Part shown: piece after piece, positions 27,812 through 36,902 of the stretch
Layout of the letters: the number at the start of each line of letters is the position of its first letter
Position numbering within the stretch: the first letter of the stretch is position 1
From: Mycobacterium sp. EPa45
GTDB lineage: Bacteria > Actinomycetota > Actinomycetes > Mycobacteriales > Mycobacteriaceae
Assembly: GCF_001021385.1 (NCBI RefSeq)
Contig: NZ_CP011773.1
Span: 4,712,001 to 4,776,000 of the forward strand
Length of the DNA: 64,000 nt
Direction of reading: 5' to 3'
Notes under the pieces: generated by a model
Databases searched by the model: none
What the model was told of the DNA's origin: nothing
Seen by the model: the letters and a program-made list of their open reading frames with translations, nothing else
Position numbers and translations under genes: made by a program

Positions 27812-29992
27812 TTGCGCCAGGCCGGCAGCGTTAGCTCGAACGATGAGCAGCAAGCTCGGCGCACGGAGCAATCCAGTTTTCGCCCCGACATCGAGGGGCT
27901 TCGCGCCGTCGCGGTGGTGGCCGTGGTTCTGTTCCACGCGTCGGTGCCCGGCCTCGGAGGCGGCTACGTCGGCGTCGACGTCTTCTTCGTTATCTCCGGC
28001 TTCTTGATCACCGGACTGCTGTGGCGCGAGGTGAGCAGCACCGGTTCGGTGCGGCTGCGTGCTTTCTACGGCGCCCGGGCCCGGCGGCTACTGCCCGCCT
28101 CGGCCGCCGTCGGCGTCGTCACAATGCTCGCGGCGACATTCCTGCTGCCCCCACTGCAGGCGCCGACTGTTCTGTACGACGGCATCTTGAGCGCCCTTTA
28201 CGTCAGCAACTACCGCTTCATGCTGGAAGGCGTCAACTACTTCAGCGCGGCCAACCATCTGTCGCCGTCGCCGTTTTTGCATTACTGGTCGCTCGGGGTC
28301 GAGGAACAGTTCTACCTGGTGTGGGCGCCGATGATTCTGGGGTCGGCGTGGCTGATTCGGTTGTGGCGCCGGAAGTCTCCCGACACCACCCGGCAGCGCC
28401 CCTATCTGGTGGTCCTCGCACTGGTCGCCGTCGTGTCCTTCGGCATCTCCTTCGTCACCACCAACGTCATGCCCGCCGCGGCGTTCTATTCGCTGCCCAC
28501 CCGGGCCTGGCAACTGGCGCTTGGCGGTCTGGTGGCCCTCACTGCCGGCCACTGGCGGCGGCTCGCCGCGGTGCCCGCCGCGGTCGCGGGATGGGCCGGG
28601 CTGGCGATGATCGGGCTGGCTTGCACCTGGTTCAGTTCCACCACACCGTTTCCCGGCACCGCCGCGCTGTTGCCTACCATTGGCGCGGCACTCGTCATCG
28701 GGGCCGGTTGTGCCACGCCGACTCAGGGCTGCGGAAACCTGCTGCGCCTGGCGCCGATGCGCGCCATCGGTCGCATCTCCTACTCGTGGTATCTGTGGCA
28801 CTGGCCGGTGCTGGTGCTGGCTCCACTGTTGGTCGGCCACCCGCTGGGGCTGATCGGACGGGTGACCGCCGCGGTGCTGTCAGCCGGGTTGGCGGCACTC
28901 ACACTGAAATTCATCGAGGATCCGCTGCGGTTCAGCCCGGTGATCCGTAACTCGCCCTGGCGCAGCCTCGGTCTTGGTGCGGCGGCGACCGCGATCGCTG
29001 TCTGTGTCGGCCTGGTGCTCGTACAGGTGGTGCCGAGTTCAGTTGGACACGGGCCGTCCGTGAAGCCGTTGACCATCACTGTGGCGCCCGTGGTCGCGGG
29101 TGCCGGCTTGGAGGCCTACGACGCCGCCGTGAGCCAGGCCTTCGCCCAGGTGCAGGCCGCGCTCGCGGCATCTGCAGACGTCAAGGCCGTCCCGTCGAAT
29201 CTGACTCCCCCACTTGCGAATGCGGCGGCCGAGGACAAACAGGTGTACCTCGGCGGGTGTATGCGCGACTTCCTCGAGACGGGCCACCCTGAGTGCGCCT
29301 CCGGCGATACAGGTTCGGCAACCAGAGTGGCCCTGATCGGCGATTCGCATGCCGCGATGTGGGCGCCGGCATTTCGGGAGCTGGCCGACCAACGGCATTG
29401 GCGCGTCGAGATGTTGGCCAAGACCGGCTGCCCGTTGATGGACCTGCCGATCCGCAGCCCCCTGTTGCACCGCGAGTACACCGAGTGCGAGCAGTGGCGT
29501 ACCGAAATCCTCGACCGGCTGCGTGCCGAACACCCGCGGCTGGTGGTACTGAGCATGTGGCGGGGATACGGTTCGGCCGATTGGCCCTCGGGTTTTACGG
29601 CCTACGACCGGGCCTGGCTCGACAGCCTGACCCGCATGGTGCACCGGCTGCGTGAAATGGGCACGCAGGTGCTGGTACTCGGACCCATCCCGGATCCGCA
29701 GTCGGTGGTTCCGGTGTGCCTTTCCGCGCACCTCGACGATGCGACGGTCTGCGAGCCTACGCGCTCGACCGCGGTCACACCGTCCGGAATCGCCGCGGAG
29801 GCCGCCGCCGTGAAAGCCGGCGGCGGCCAATACGCGGATCTCACCGAACTGTTCTGCACGGCGAATCGTTGCCCCGTCATCGTCGGCAACACCCTGGTCT
29901 ACTTCGACTGGAATCACCTGACACTGGAATACTCCCGCGCCCTGGCCCCAGCCGTCGGAGCCCTGGCCGACCGGACAATGGGGTCGGTCTAA
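27812..29992 (+). CDS. OafA-type membrane O-acyltransferase with C-terminal SGNH domain (copy 3)
   Basis: A 726-residue third paralog, 12 kb from the tandem pair. The membrane acyltransferase-3 domain (FRPDIEGLRAVAVV, GVDVFFVISGFLITG, SYSWYLWHWPVL) is followed by an SGNH domain with GDSHAAMWAPAF and a terminal DWNHLTLEYSR. The upstream box and start context match copies 1 and 2, so regulatory DNA was duplicated with the gene. It overlaps the convergent acyltransferase gene's stop by four bases. It likely acylates a different sugar position or residue. Confidence 0.92.
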   Translation: MRQAGSVSSNDEQQARRTEQSSFRPDIEGLRAVAVVAVVLFHASVPGLGGGYVGVDVFFVISGFLITGLLWREVSSTGSVRLRAFYGARARRLLPASAAVGVVTMLAATFLLPPLQAPTVLYDGILSALYVSNYRFMLEGVNYFSAANHLSPSPFLHYWSLGVEEQFYLVWAPMILGSAWLIRLWRRKSPDTTRQRPYLVVLALVAVVSFGISFVTTNVMPAAAFYSLPTRAWQLALGGLVALTAGHWRRLAAVPAAVAGWAGLAMIGLACTWFSSTTPFPGTAALLPTIGAALVIGAGCATPTQGCGNLLRLAPMRAIGRISYSWYLWHWPVLVLAPLLVGHPLGLIGRVTAAVLSAGLAALTLKFIEDPLRFSPVIRNSPWRSLGLGAAATAIAVCVGLVLVQVVPSSVGHGPSVKPLTITVAPVVAGAGLEAYDAAVSQAFAQVQAALAASADVKAVPSNLTPPLANAAAEDKQVYLGGCMRDFLETGHPECASGDTGSATRVALIGDSHAAMWAPAFRELADQRHWRVEMLAKTGCPLMDLPIRSPLLHREYTECEQWRTEILDRLRAEHPRLVVLSMWRGYGSADWPSGFTAYDRAWLDSLTRMVHRLREMGTQVLVLGPIPDPQSVVPVCLSAHLDDATVCEPTRSTAVTPSGIAAEAAAVKAGGGQYADLTELFCTANRCPVIVGNTLVYFDWNHLTLEYSRALAPAVGALADRTMGSV

Positions 29993-31164
29993 GCCGGCGG
30001 CAGAGCGGTCGGCGGTGGAGTCTTCGGGGTCAGCCGGGTTTTCAGCGACAGCGCCGGCTTCTCGATCAGGAACCAACTCAGCGCGGCCAACGGCAGCGTC
30101 AGGACCGCGGCGACGATCGCGAAGACCGGTGGCGCCAGGAACGCGAGCCCACAGATGACCAGGATCTGCTGGATCGGGAACGCGTAAATGTAGACGCCGT
30201 ACGACAAATCGGTTCGCAGCCGCAAACGCGGGTGGTGGATGAGGGATCCCGACACCACGAGCGCGTACGCCAGCGGGAAGGCGGCGATCCAGCGGTAGTT
30301 GGGCAACAGGCTCGCGGCCAAGACGACCGCCACACTCAACGCGACGAGTGACCATCGCGCGGGAATCACCGTGCGCACCTGGTACAGCAGCGCGCCGGCC
30401 AGGAACATCACCGCGAACCGCGCGGCTGCGCCTTCGGCGATCAGCAACTGGGTTGCCGCGTCGAGCGGAGGCCGTTTGTCCGGGGGCGCCTCGACGATCG
30501 CACTCATCGACGGGAGGCGGGTGGACCACACGACCGCCAGCATCAGCAACACCGGGACCACCCAACGGCGACGCAACAGCCCCGTAATCCCGAGGATCGC
30601 AATGGCGATGTAGCACAGCGCTTCCCAATAGAGCGTCCACAGCGAGCTGTCCCACTCGCCGGGCAGCGGCACCCCGAGAGGTGTTCCGGCGACGTCGCTC
30701 TGCCGCATCATCAGCGCGAAGTTGTTCAGGACGTACTGAATCGGAGCGGGTGACAGCAGCAGCCTGCCGGGCGAGCCGCCCTGGATGGCAACCCCGATGG
30801 GCGCGATGACAAACGCGATGACGATCAGACAGACCCAGAATCCCGGCAGGATGCGCAGTCCCCGGGCGACGAAGTAGTCCCGCAGCCGCGGTCGTCTGAC
30901 CCAACTCCAGGTGATGAGAAATCCGGAAATCGCAAAGAACCCGTCCACCCAGACATCTCGCAGCAACTGGTGGGCCGGCTCGAATGAGATGGTACGACCG
31001 GTGATCAGCCAGGAATGCCACAGGATGACGCCCGTCGCCATCGCCAACCGCCACGCGTTCAGCGCGTTGTTCTGCGCGTCGAATACCTCTTCGAGCGTCC
31101 CCCGCCGGCGGCGACGGACACTCTCGTCTTCGTTGCCGCCCACGACCTCCGGGTTCGCGCTCAT
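29989..31164 (-). CDS. Acyltransferase-3 family membrane protein without SGNH domain
   Basis: A 391-residue OafA/NolL-like acyltransferase. It has an N-terminal acyl-transfer histidine region (NAWRLAMATGVILWHSWLI), DGFFAISGFLITWSW and about ten membrane segments, but no periplasmic SGNH module. This is the size of Atf1-type acetyltransferases that acetylate deoxytalose in GPLs. The ATG at 31164 is inferred: it lies five bases after the upstream glycosyltransferase stop; an earlier start would overlap that gene. It is probably co-transcribed with the glycosyltransferase. Confidence 0.85.
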   Translation of the reverse strand: MSANPEVVGGNEDESVRRRRRGTLEEVFDAQNNALNAWRLAMATGVILWHSWLITGRTISFEPAHQLLRDVWVDGFFAISGFLITWSWVRRPRLRDYFVARGLRILPGFWVCLIVIAFVIAPIGVAIQGGSPGRLLLSPAPIQYVLNNFALMMRQSDVAGTPLGVPLPGEWDSSLWTLYWEALCYIAIAILGITGLLRRRWVVPVLLMLAVVWSTRLPSMSAIVEAPPDKRPPLDAATQLLIAEGAAARFAVMFLAGALLYQVRTVIPARWSLVALSVAVVLAASLLPNYRWIAAFPLAYALVVSGSLIHHPRLRLRTDLSYGVYIYAFPIQQILVICGLAFLAPPVFAIVAAVLTLPLAALSWFLIEKPALSLKTRLTPKTPPPTALPPA

Positions 31165-31168
31165 CGGT

Positions 31169-32443
31169 TCAGCACACACGCCCGAGGCGGACGAAATCTT
31201 CCACGAGATCGGTGGCGGCAGAAACGCTTTCAGCAGGCTTGGTCATGCGGGTCGCGAATTCTCGGGCCCGCGCGATGTACTGGGGGTCCAGCACCTTGCG
31301 CAGGTCCGCGACCAAGGACTTCTCGGTGGTCGTCGCGAACCGCCGGCCGGTGCCCACCTTGAGCCGTTTGAGCTGCGTCGTGCGCAGCCCCTGGTCGGGC
31401 AACGTCCAGAGTCCCACCTGCGGCACACCCGCCCGCAGGCACGCGGCGATGGTGCCGGCCCCGCTGTGGTGCACGACAGCGCGACACAGCGGGAACACCT
31501 CGGCGAAGTTCACCAGGCCCACCACTTTGACGTGCTCCGGGTAGGTGATCGCGCGGAAGTCTGTGGAGCCCGCTCCCACCACTGCCCGCTCGCCCAGTCG
31601 CGTACACACCGCGCTGATCATCGCGATCGTGTCGGCAGGGGATCCGACCGGGACGCTGCCGAACCCGAAGAAGATCGGCGGCGTTCCTTCGGCGATCCAC
31701 GTGGCGATTTCGGCGTCTGAGTCGGTAGCCGACTCCAGCGTCAGTGTGCCCACGAAGGGTCGCTTGCCATTCCAATTCGCCCACTCGGCCGCCAGGCCGG
31801 GAACGACGACATCGTCATAGCCTTGAATCTCCAGCGATCCGCGATCGGCGATGCGTTGCGGCCAAGGCGTCGTCGCCGGCGGCAGGCCGAGCTCACGGCG
31901 CTGCAGGTCCTCGACGTCTTTCACCACACCGCTCCACGCCATCCGCTCGTAAGCCTTCATCACCGCGCGGCCGACCCGCGCGGGCAGCACGGGCAAGACT
32001 CTGCCGTTGGCCCGGGTGGGGAAGAAGTCGACGGTGACCAGCGGGATGTCGTAGTACTCCGCGACGTTGGCGGAGAACTGCTCGAAACCGTAGCCCGCGA
32101 TGATCACGTCCGCGCCATCCGCCAGCCCCGTCAGCGTGGCGAATGCTTCTGTCGTCCAGCAACGGGTGACGATCTCCCCGATGTCGGCACCCAGCTTTTC
32201 CAGTTCCTTTGGTTTCCAGGGTAATTGGAAGAAAGAAGTCCAGTAGTCGCGCTGAGCGTCCATCATGGCCTGCGATTCGTCGCCCCACGCGGTCGCGTCG
32301 AGCCCGGCCGCCTCGGCGAAGGCGACCACATTCGGCGGGACCGCGATCTTCACATCATGGCCCCTGCGCACCAGCTCGCGCCCGATGACGACGCAGGGTT
32401 CGACATCCCCACGGACGCCGTGGCACGCCAGGACCACCTTCAT
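31169..32443 (-). CDS. GPL-type GT1 family glycosyltransferase
   Basis: A 424-residue GT1 enzyme, starting MKVVLACHGVRGDVEPCVVI, with FFGFGSVPVGSP and CRAVVHHSGAGT in the donor site; the usual HHGG is HHSG here. It is translationally close to the acyltransferase gene downstream, suggesting glycosylation followed by acylation of the same sugar (inference). It carries the duplicated 26-base upstream element. Confidence 0.9.
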   Translation of the reverse strand: MKVVLACHGVRGDVEPCVVIGRELVRRGHDVKIAVPPNVVAFAEAAGLDATAWGDESQAMMDAQRDYWTSFFQLPWKPKELEKLGADIGEIVTRCWTTEAFATLTGLADGADVIIAGYGFEQFSANVAEYYDIPLVTVDFFPTRANGRVLPVLPARVGRAVMKAYERMAWSGVVKDVEDLQRRELGLPPATTPWPQRIADRGSLEIQGYDDVVVPGLAAEWANWNGKRPFVGTLTLESATDSDAEIATWIAEGTPPIFFGFGSVPVGSPADTIAMISAVCTRLGERAVVGAGSTDFRAITYPEHVKVVGLVNFAEVFPLCRAVVHHSGAGTIAACLRAGVPQVGLWTLPDQGLRTTQLKRLKVGTGRRFATTTEKSLVADLRKVLDPQYIARAREFATRMTKPAESVSAATDLVEDFVRLGRVC

Positions 32444-32508
32444 CGCAGATCTAGCCTCTCCGCCCCGGGCGGGCGTGCGCGGTCGACAACACAGGCAAGT
32501 ATCGCGTG

Positions 32509-32534
32509 TTTTTTGACGCCCGAGTCAGCGTTCG
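32509..32534 (-). promoter_or_regulatory. 26-base upstream element shared by two glycosyltransferase genes (copy 2)
   Basis: The second copy of the element at 24766-24791, with one mismatch. It lies about 65-90 bases before the glycosyltransferase start at 32443, versus about 20-45 bases in copy 1. On the minus strand TGACTC is followed 17-18 bases later by a GATACT-like -10. Confidence 0.5.
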
Positions 32535-32574
32535 TCTAACTGGCAGTTCTCTTGCTGGTCGCCCAGCAGATCGG

Positions 32575-33573
32575 TCAGCTCGGCTCACGGATCGGGAGGC
32601 CCGCGGCGCGGTAGACGGCATCGATGACGCTCATGTTCTCGACGGCGTCCAAGGGTGACGTCCGCACCGGCTCGCCGCGCAGCACCGAACCGGCGAACGC
32701 GTCCAGCTGGTAGGAGTACGTGGGCCGGCGGGAGAAGCGCTCGGACCGCTTTCCGTTGGCCGACCGGATCGACAGGCGCGGGAAGAGGTTGGGCGCGGCC
32801 GGACTCAGCCAGCGCATCTCGCCGTCGGAGCCGACCACTTTGGCGCTGGCCCGAAACAGGCTGCCCGACCACAATGCGCACTGCAGCCGACCCGTGTGGC
32901 CGTTCGCGTACTGGAGCTCCGCCTTCATGGCCCGGTCCACCCGGGGCTTCTGGAGTTTCGCCTGCGCCGACACGACTTCCGGGGTCGAACCGCCGAAGGT
33001 GCGAGCCATGTTCGTCACGTAGCTGCCGGCGTCCATCATCGCGCCGCCGGCCATCGCGTAGTTGTAGCAGTTGGCCTTGAACGTCGGCAGCATCACGCAC
33101 AGCGTGACGTCGACCCGCTGCAGTGTGCCGAGTTCCCCCGAGGCGATGATCTCCTCGACCCGTCGCGTCAGCGGATGATGGCGGAACTGGATCGCCTCCA
33201 TCACCACGCGGTCGGACTTGGCCGCCAGGTCGGCGATCTCCTGGGCCTCGGCGGCATTGGACGTGAACGGCTTCTCGACCAGAACGTGTCTGCCCGCGGC
33301 CAGCGCCAGCTTCGTCCATTTGCCGTGCATGCTCGTCGGCACCAGGACATAGATGGCATCCAGGTCCGGGTCGTCGATCAGCGCCTCGTAGCTGCCGTAG
33401 GCCTTGGGAATTCCGTACTTGGCGGCGAACTCATCGGCGCTGGGCTGATCGCGTGAGGCCACCGCGGACACCACGACGTCGCGGTTGTCCTTGGCCGGGT
33501 TGATCATCGTCGTCGGCGCGAAGCTGGACGCGCCCAGAATGCCGATACGAACCCGGCCAGCGCTGTCTGGCAT
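32575..33573 (-). CDS. Gfo/Idh/MocA family oxidoreductase (copy 1)
   Basis: A 332-residue NAD(P)-dependent sugar oxidoreductase. The N-terminal Rossmann motif is IGILGASSFAPTTMINPA, the EKPFTSNAAEA block contains the catalytic lysine, and MMDAGSYVTNMARTFGG lies in the C-terminal domain. Family members oxidise or reduce hydroxyls of free, nucleotide-linked or glycosidic sugars. The ATG is preceded by GGGAGAG; an upstream in-frame start seven codons earlier lacks a ribosome site. It is one of three paralogs that share the NAAEA block. Confidence 0.88.
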   Translation of the reverse strand: MPDSAGRVRIGILGASSFAPTTMINPAKDNRDVVVSAVASRDQPSADEFAAKYGIPKAYGSYEALIDDPDLDAIYVLVPTSMHGKWTKLALAAGRHVLVEKPFTSNAAEAQEIADLAAKSDRVVMEAIQFRHHPLTRRVEEIIASGELGTLQRVDVTLCVMLPTFKANCYNYAMAGGAMMDAGSYVTNMARTFGGSTPEVVSAQAKLQKPRVDRAMKAELQYANGHTGRLQCALWSGSLFRASAKVVGSDGEMRWLSPAAPNLFPRLSIRSANGKRSERFSRRPTYSYQLDAFAGSVLRGEPVRTSPLDAVENMSVIDAVYRAAGLPIREPS

Positions 33574-33653
33574 GACGTCTCTCTCCCTGTTCAAGCTGCC
33601 GCCGCGATACTAGAACGCGTTCTAGTCGGCGATGGCTGGAATTGACATTACCG

Positions 33654-34646
33654 TCAGGCGCTCGGCGCACGGAGCGGAAGCCCCGCGGCACGGTAAATCG
33701 CGTCGATCACGGTCATGTTCTCGATCGAGTCCTGCGGCCCGGTCTTCACCGGCTCCCCCCGCAGCACGGCCGCGGCGAAGGCATCCAGCTGATAGGCATA
33801 GCTGGCCCGGCGCGGGAAGCGCTCGACCCGCTTGCCGCCAGCCGACCGTACGGTGAACCGATGAAAGAGCTGCGGCAGTACGGGGTTGATCACTCGCAAC
33901 TCACCGCGGTCGCCAAGCACTGTGACGCTGATCCGCAGCAGGTCGGTGGACCACATCGAACAGCGCAACCTGCCACTGTGCCCTTCGGGGAACCGCACGT
34001 GCGCCGTCATCGCCCGATCGACTTCCGGGGTGCGTAACTTCGCCTGCGCCGAAAGGACTTCGGGGGTGGAGCCGCCGAAGGTCCGGAGCATGTGCACGGC
34101 ATAGCAGCCGGCGTCCATGGTGGCACCGCCGGCGAGCGAGAAGTTGTAGCGGATGTCGGAGAACTTGGGCAGCGGGAAACAAAAGGCGACGTCCACCCGC
34201 CGCAGGACGCCCAGCTCCCCCGAGGCAATGATGTCCTCGGCGCGCAGGGCGAACGGGTGATACCGGTAGTGGAACGCTTCCATCACCACCCGGTCCGAGG
34301 TGGCGGCCAGCTCGGCGATCTCACGGGCCTCGGCGGCGTTGGCCGTGAACGGCTTCTCGCACAAGACGTGTTTGCCTGCCTTGAGGGCCGCTCGAGTCCA
34401 CTTGCCGTGCAATCCGTTTGGCAGAGGGTTGTACACCGCGTCGACATCCGGGTCGGCGAGCAGCGCCTCGTAACTGTCGTGCACCCGGCCGATGCCGTGC
34501 TCGGCGGCGAACACCCGGGCCCGCGCGACATCGCGCGCCGCCACTGCGGCCACCACAACCTCGGGGTCGTCCTGCGCCGGGTTGATCAGGGCCGCAGGCG
34601 CAATGCGGGCGGCCCCCAGGACGCCGATCCGAATCCGGTCCGTCAC
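33654..34646 (-). CDS. Gfo/Idh/MocA family oxidoreductase (copy 2)
   Basis: A 330-residue paralog with IGVLGAARIAPAALINPAQ, EKPFTANAAEAREIA and TMDAGCYAVHMLRTFGG. The GTG start overlaps the upstream methyltransferase stop (GTGA), so the two are translationally coupled. A longer open reading upstream in the same frame runs through the methyltransferase gene and is not real. It likely acts on the same sugar that is methylated by its partner (inference). Confidence 0.88.
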   Translation of the reverse strand: MTDRIRIGVLGAARIAPAALINPAQDDPEVVVAAVAARDVARARVFAAEHGIGRVHDSYEALLADPDVDAVYNPLPNGLHGKWTRAALKAGKHVLCEKPFTANAAEAREIAELAATSDRVVMEAFHYRYHPFALRAEDIIASGELGVLRRVDVAFCFPLPKFSDIRYNFSLAGGATMDAGCYAVHMLRTFGGSTPEVLSAQAKLRTPEVDRAMTAHVRFPEGHSGRLRCSMWSTDLLRISVTVLGDRGELRVINPVLPQLFHRFTVRSAGGKRVERFPRRASYAYQLDAFAAAVLRGEPVKTGPQDSIENMTVIDAIYRAAGLPLRAPSA

Positions 34647-35494
34647 CGGTTGTCGAACTCGAGCAGGGTCAGCGTGGCGATCGTCGGCCAGTTCATCCCG
34701 ACCCAGCGCCGCAGCGGCCGGTGTATCGGCAGACCCTGGGTCTTCGACAGCAGGGTGTCGAACAGCGGCCCGCGACCGCGGGGTAACTGCAGGTCGTGCA
34801 CTGCGCGCACCCCGGGCACGGTGTCGGCCAGTTTCGCCAGCTCGCGCACGGTCAGGCTGAACGGTGTGCGCGGCCAGTCGCCACGCAATACGGTCCACAA
34901 CCTGGGCCGGGCGGCCAGCAGGGCCTGCGACTTCGGCGGCAGGTCGAACATCATCTGGCCACCCGGGAACCGTTGCGCGCATTCCGCGATCAGCTGGAGC
35001 GCCTCGTCGGGCTCGAGGTACGGCAGCAGGCCCTCGGCCGTGATGAAAACGCCCTCGCGGGGATCCACCTCGTCCATCCAGCTGAAGTCCAGAACCGACT
35101 GGGTGCAGGTCGACATGCGTGGCGATGTGGGCAGCAGGCGTTGGCGCAGCTCGATGATGGGTGGCAGATCCAAAGTCAGCCAACGGAATTCGTGGCCAAC
35201 GCCGGCCGCGTCGAGGCGCCAGAAGCTGGTCTGCATCCCTTCACCGAGCGCGACCACCGTGGCTTTCGGATGGGCCAAGAGGTAGCCGCGGGCGCCGGTG
35301 TCGAAGGCGAGCGCGCGCAGCGCGAGGTCCTGCCGATCGGCGGAAAGCTTGTACTTGCCGAAGTCATAGTCCATCGAGTCGACCAGCCGGATCGCCATCG
35401 GGTCGTCGACGATGGCATCGGCCCGCCGCGCCTCACTCGCCCGGCACCACAACGTCACCAGCGCCGTGTCGGTTACTGGCATGACGTCGGTCAT
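34643..35494 (-). CDS. LCM/PPM1-family SAM-dependent methyltransferase
   Basis: A 283-residue methyltransferase of the leucine carboxyl methyltransferase fold family, common in mycobacteria. Visible are ALGEGMQTSFWRLD (motif I), the LDLPPIIELRQRLLP stretch and VFITAEGLLPYLEPDEA. The start MTDVMPVTDTALVTLW has AAGGAG upstream; earlier ATG codons at about 35545 are possible. Family members methylate small polyketides, carboxylates or sugar hydroxyls. It heads a unit with Gfo/Idh copy 2 and diverges from the GT4 gene. Confidence 0.82.
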   Translation of the reverse strand: MTDVMPVTDTALVTLWCRASEARRADAIVDDPMAIRLVDSMDYDFGKYKLSADRQDLALRALAFDTGARGYLLAHPKATVVALGEGMQTSFWRLDAAGVGHEFRWLTLDLPPIIELRQRLLPTSPRMSTCTQSVLDFSWMDEVDPREGVFITAEGLLPYLEPDEALQLIAECAQRFPGGQMMFDLPPKSQALLAARPRLWTVLRGDWPRTPFSLTVRELAKLADTVPGVRAVHDLQLPRGRGPLFDTLLSKTQGLPIHRPLRRWVGMNWPTIATLTLLEFDNR

Positions 35495-35645
35495 CGGACG
35501 GGTACTCCTTGCGGTCACATGCTTCACTTCCTGCACAGCTAACATCGGTTCACCATGCCGTGGCGCTGTGGCGGCCGTGATGAAGGGTACGTCAACCCGC
35601 GATTTCGTAGGTCCCATTACGGATTAAGGGCTGCGGGTTGTCACA

Positions 35646-35651
35646 TACACT
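35646..35651 (+). promoter_or_regulatory. Leaderless-type -10 (TACACT) of the GT4 gene
   Basis: TACACT ends six bases before the GTG start at 35658, with no ribosome site between, as in leaderless mycobacterial transcripts. Confidence 0.5.
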
Positions 35652-35657
35652 CTCGCC

Positions 35658-36827
35658 GTGTCTGCTGCCCGTGACCTTCCCGGCCCCCGGGTCGTGGTGG
35701 TCTCAAACGTCAGCAGCTTCGGCGGCGGTGGCGTCGTCGGATTCCGCGACATGCTCCTGGGGATCCGCACGAAGCGCCCGGACGCCGAGCTCGTCGCGGT
35801 CATCCCGCGCAAGGGCGACGTCGCCAACCGCTGCGCCGAGGACGGTATCGAAGCGAAGATCGCCTGGACGCCCTGGTGGGGTTTTGGCAAATGGGGGAAT
35901 TTTCGTTTCGTCGACCCGCACGTGCTGGTGGGTTGGATTCCCTACACCGTGATCCTGCTGCCGGGCATCGTGCAGGCACTGGTGTTCTTCCTGCGGCGGC
36001 GCCCAACACTGGTGCTCACCAACACCATGACGATTCCCTCGCACGCCATCGCCGCGCGGATGCTGCGCATTCCGCACTACTGGATGGTGCGTGAGTTCGG
36101 CCGGGACGACCACCAGATCTGGTTCCTGTTCGGCTATCGCCGCACAGTCCGCATGGTGGGCCGACTGTCGAAGGCAGTGATCTGCAATTCGCACGCGGTC
36201 GAACAGGCGATGCTCACTCTGGACCCTACGATGAAAACCCACGTGCTCTACCCCGTCGTCGACACCCCGCTCGGCACTCCCCCGCAGCGCCAGACCGGTG
36301 AGCGGATGCGCGCCGTCCTCGTCGGCTATTTCTCCGCCGCCAAGGGACAAGACCTGGCGATCGAGGCGATTTCGATTGCGCGCAAGGCCGGCGTGGACAT
36401 CGAGCTGACGTTGGTGGGCACCGGAAGCCATCAACCACTTCGCAGCCTCGCCCAGCGGTTGGGTGTCGACGACCTGCTGAAGATTCACGGACCCACCCGC
36501 GACCTCAGCCCCTACTGGGCCAACGCGCATGTCGGACTGATGTGCAGCCAGAGCGAGGCGTTCGGCCGCGTCACCGTCGAGGCTATGCGAGCCGGACTCC
36601 CGGTGTGCGGCACGAATTCCGGTGGCACCCCGGAGATCATCGAGCCCGGTGTCGCCGGCCTGCTCAGTCCGGCCGGAGACGCGGATACGCTGGCGGCCAA
36701 CCTGATGGCGCTGGAGGCCGATGAGGATCTGCGCCGCCGTCTCGCCCGCAACGCGCTGACATCAGCCCAGCGTTTCCAGCGTGACCGTCACGACGACGAA
36801 CTCGCCACCTTTCTCGGACTGCGTTGA
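35658..36827 (+). CDS. GT4 family glycosyltransferase
   Basis: A 389-residue GT-B retaining glycosyltransferase, unlike the five GT1 enzymes. The donor site carries the GT4 E-x7-E motif (EAFGRVTVE, near residue 298) and GTNSGGTPEII. A hydrophobic stretch near residues 95-115 (YTVILLPGIVQALVFFL) suggests membrane association. It may add an internal or terminal hexose using a nucleotide- or GDP-linked donor. Its stop codon lies within the shared promoter element of GMC gene 2. Confidence 0.88.
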   Translation: MSAARDLPGPRVVVVSNVSSFGGGGVVGFRDMLLGIRTKRPDAELVAVIPRKGDVANRCAEDGIEAKIAWTPWWGFGKWGNFRFVDPHVLVGWIPYTVILLPGIVQALVFFLRRRPTLVLTNTMTIPSHAIAARMLRIPHYWMVREFGRDDHQIWFLFGYRRTVRMVGRLSKAVICNSHAVEQAMLTLDPTMKTHVLYPVVDTPLGTPPQRQTGERMRAVLVGYFSAAKGQDLAIEAISIARKAGVDIELTLVGTGSHQPLRSLAQRLGVDDLLKIHGPTRDLSPYWANAHVGLMCSQSEAFGRVTVEAMRAGLPVCGTNSGGTPEIIEPGVAGLLSPAGDADTLAANLMALEADEDLRRRLARNALTSAQRFQRDRHDDELATFLGLR

Positions 36828-36844
36828 TAGCATCCCGAATCGCC
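36823..36844 (+). promoter_or_regulatory. Shared promoter/leader element of GMC gene 2
   Basis: Identical over 22 bases to 24811-24832, containing TAGCAT at 36828-36833. It overlaps the end of the GT4 gene and lies about 80 bases before the GMC start, versus 65 bases for gene 1. Confidence 0.55.
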
Positions 36845-36902
36845 CCGACCAGGCCCACTTTTCAAGCAGGTGGAGCGGGCCGCAGCACTGAGGAGCCCGA
36901 TT

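Noticed and set aside
29039..31054. A 671-codon open frame on the minus strand across the end of acyltransferase 3 and acyltransferase 4
   Set aside because: It runs across two well-supported genes in other frames and is Arg/Gly-rich without recognisable motifs.
34647..35183. N-terminal extension of Gfo/Idh copy 2 through the methyltransferase gene
   Set aside because: The extension is Arg/Pro-rich and overlaps a well-supported methyltransferase; the GTG at 34646 places the Rossmann motif at the N-terminus.
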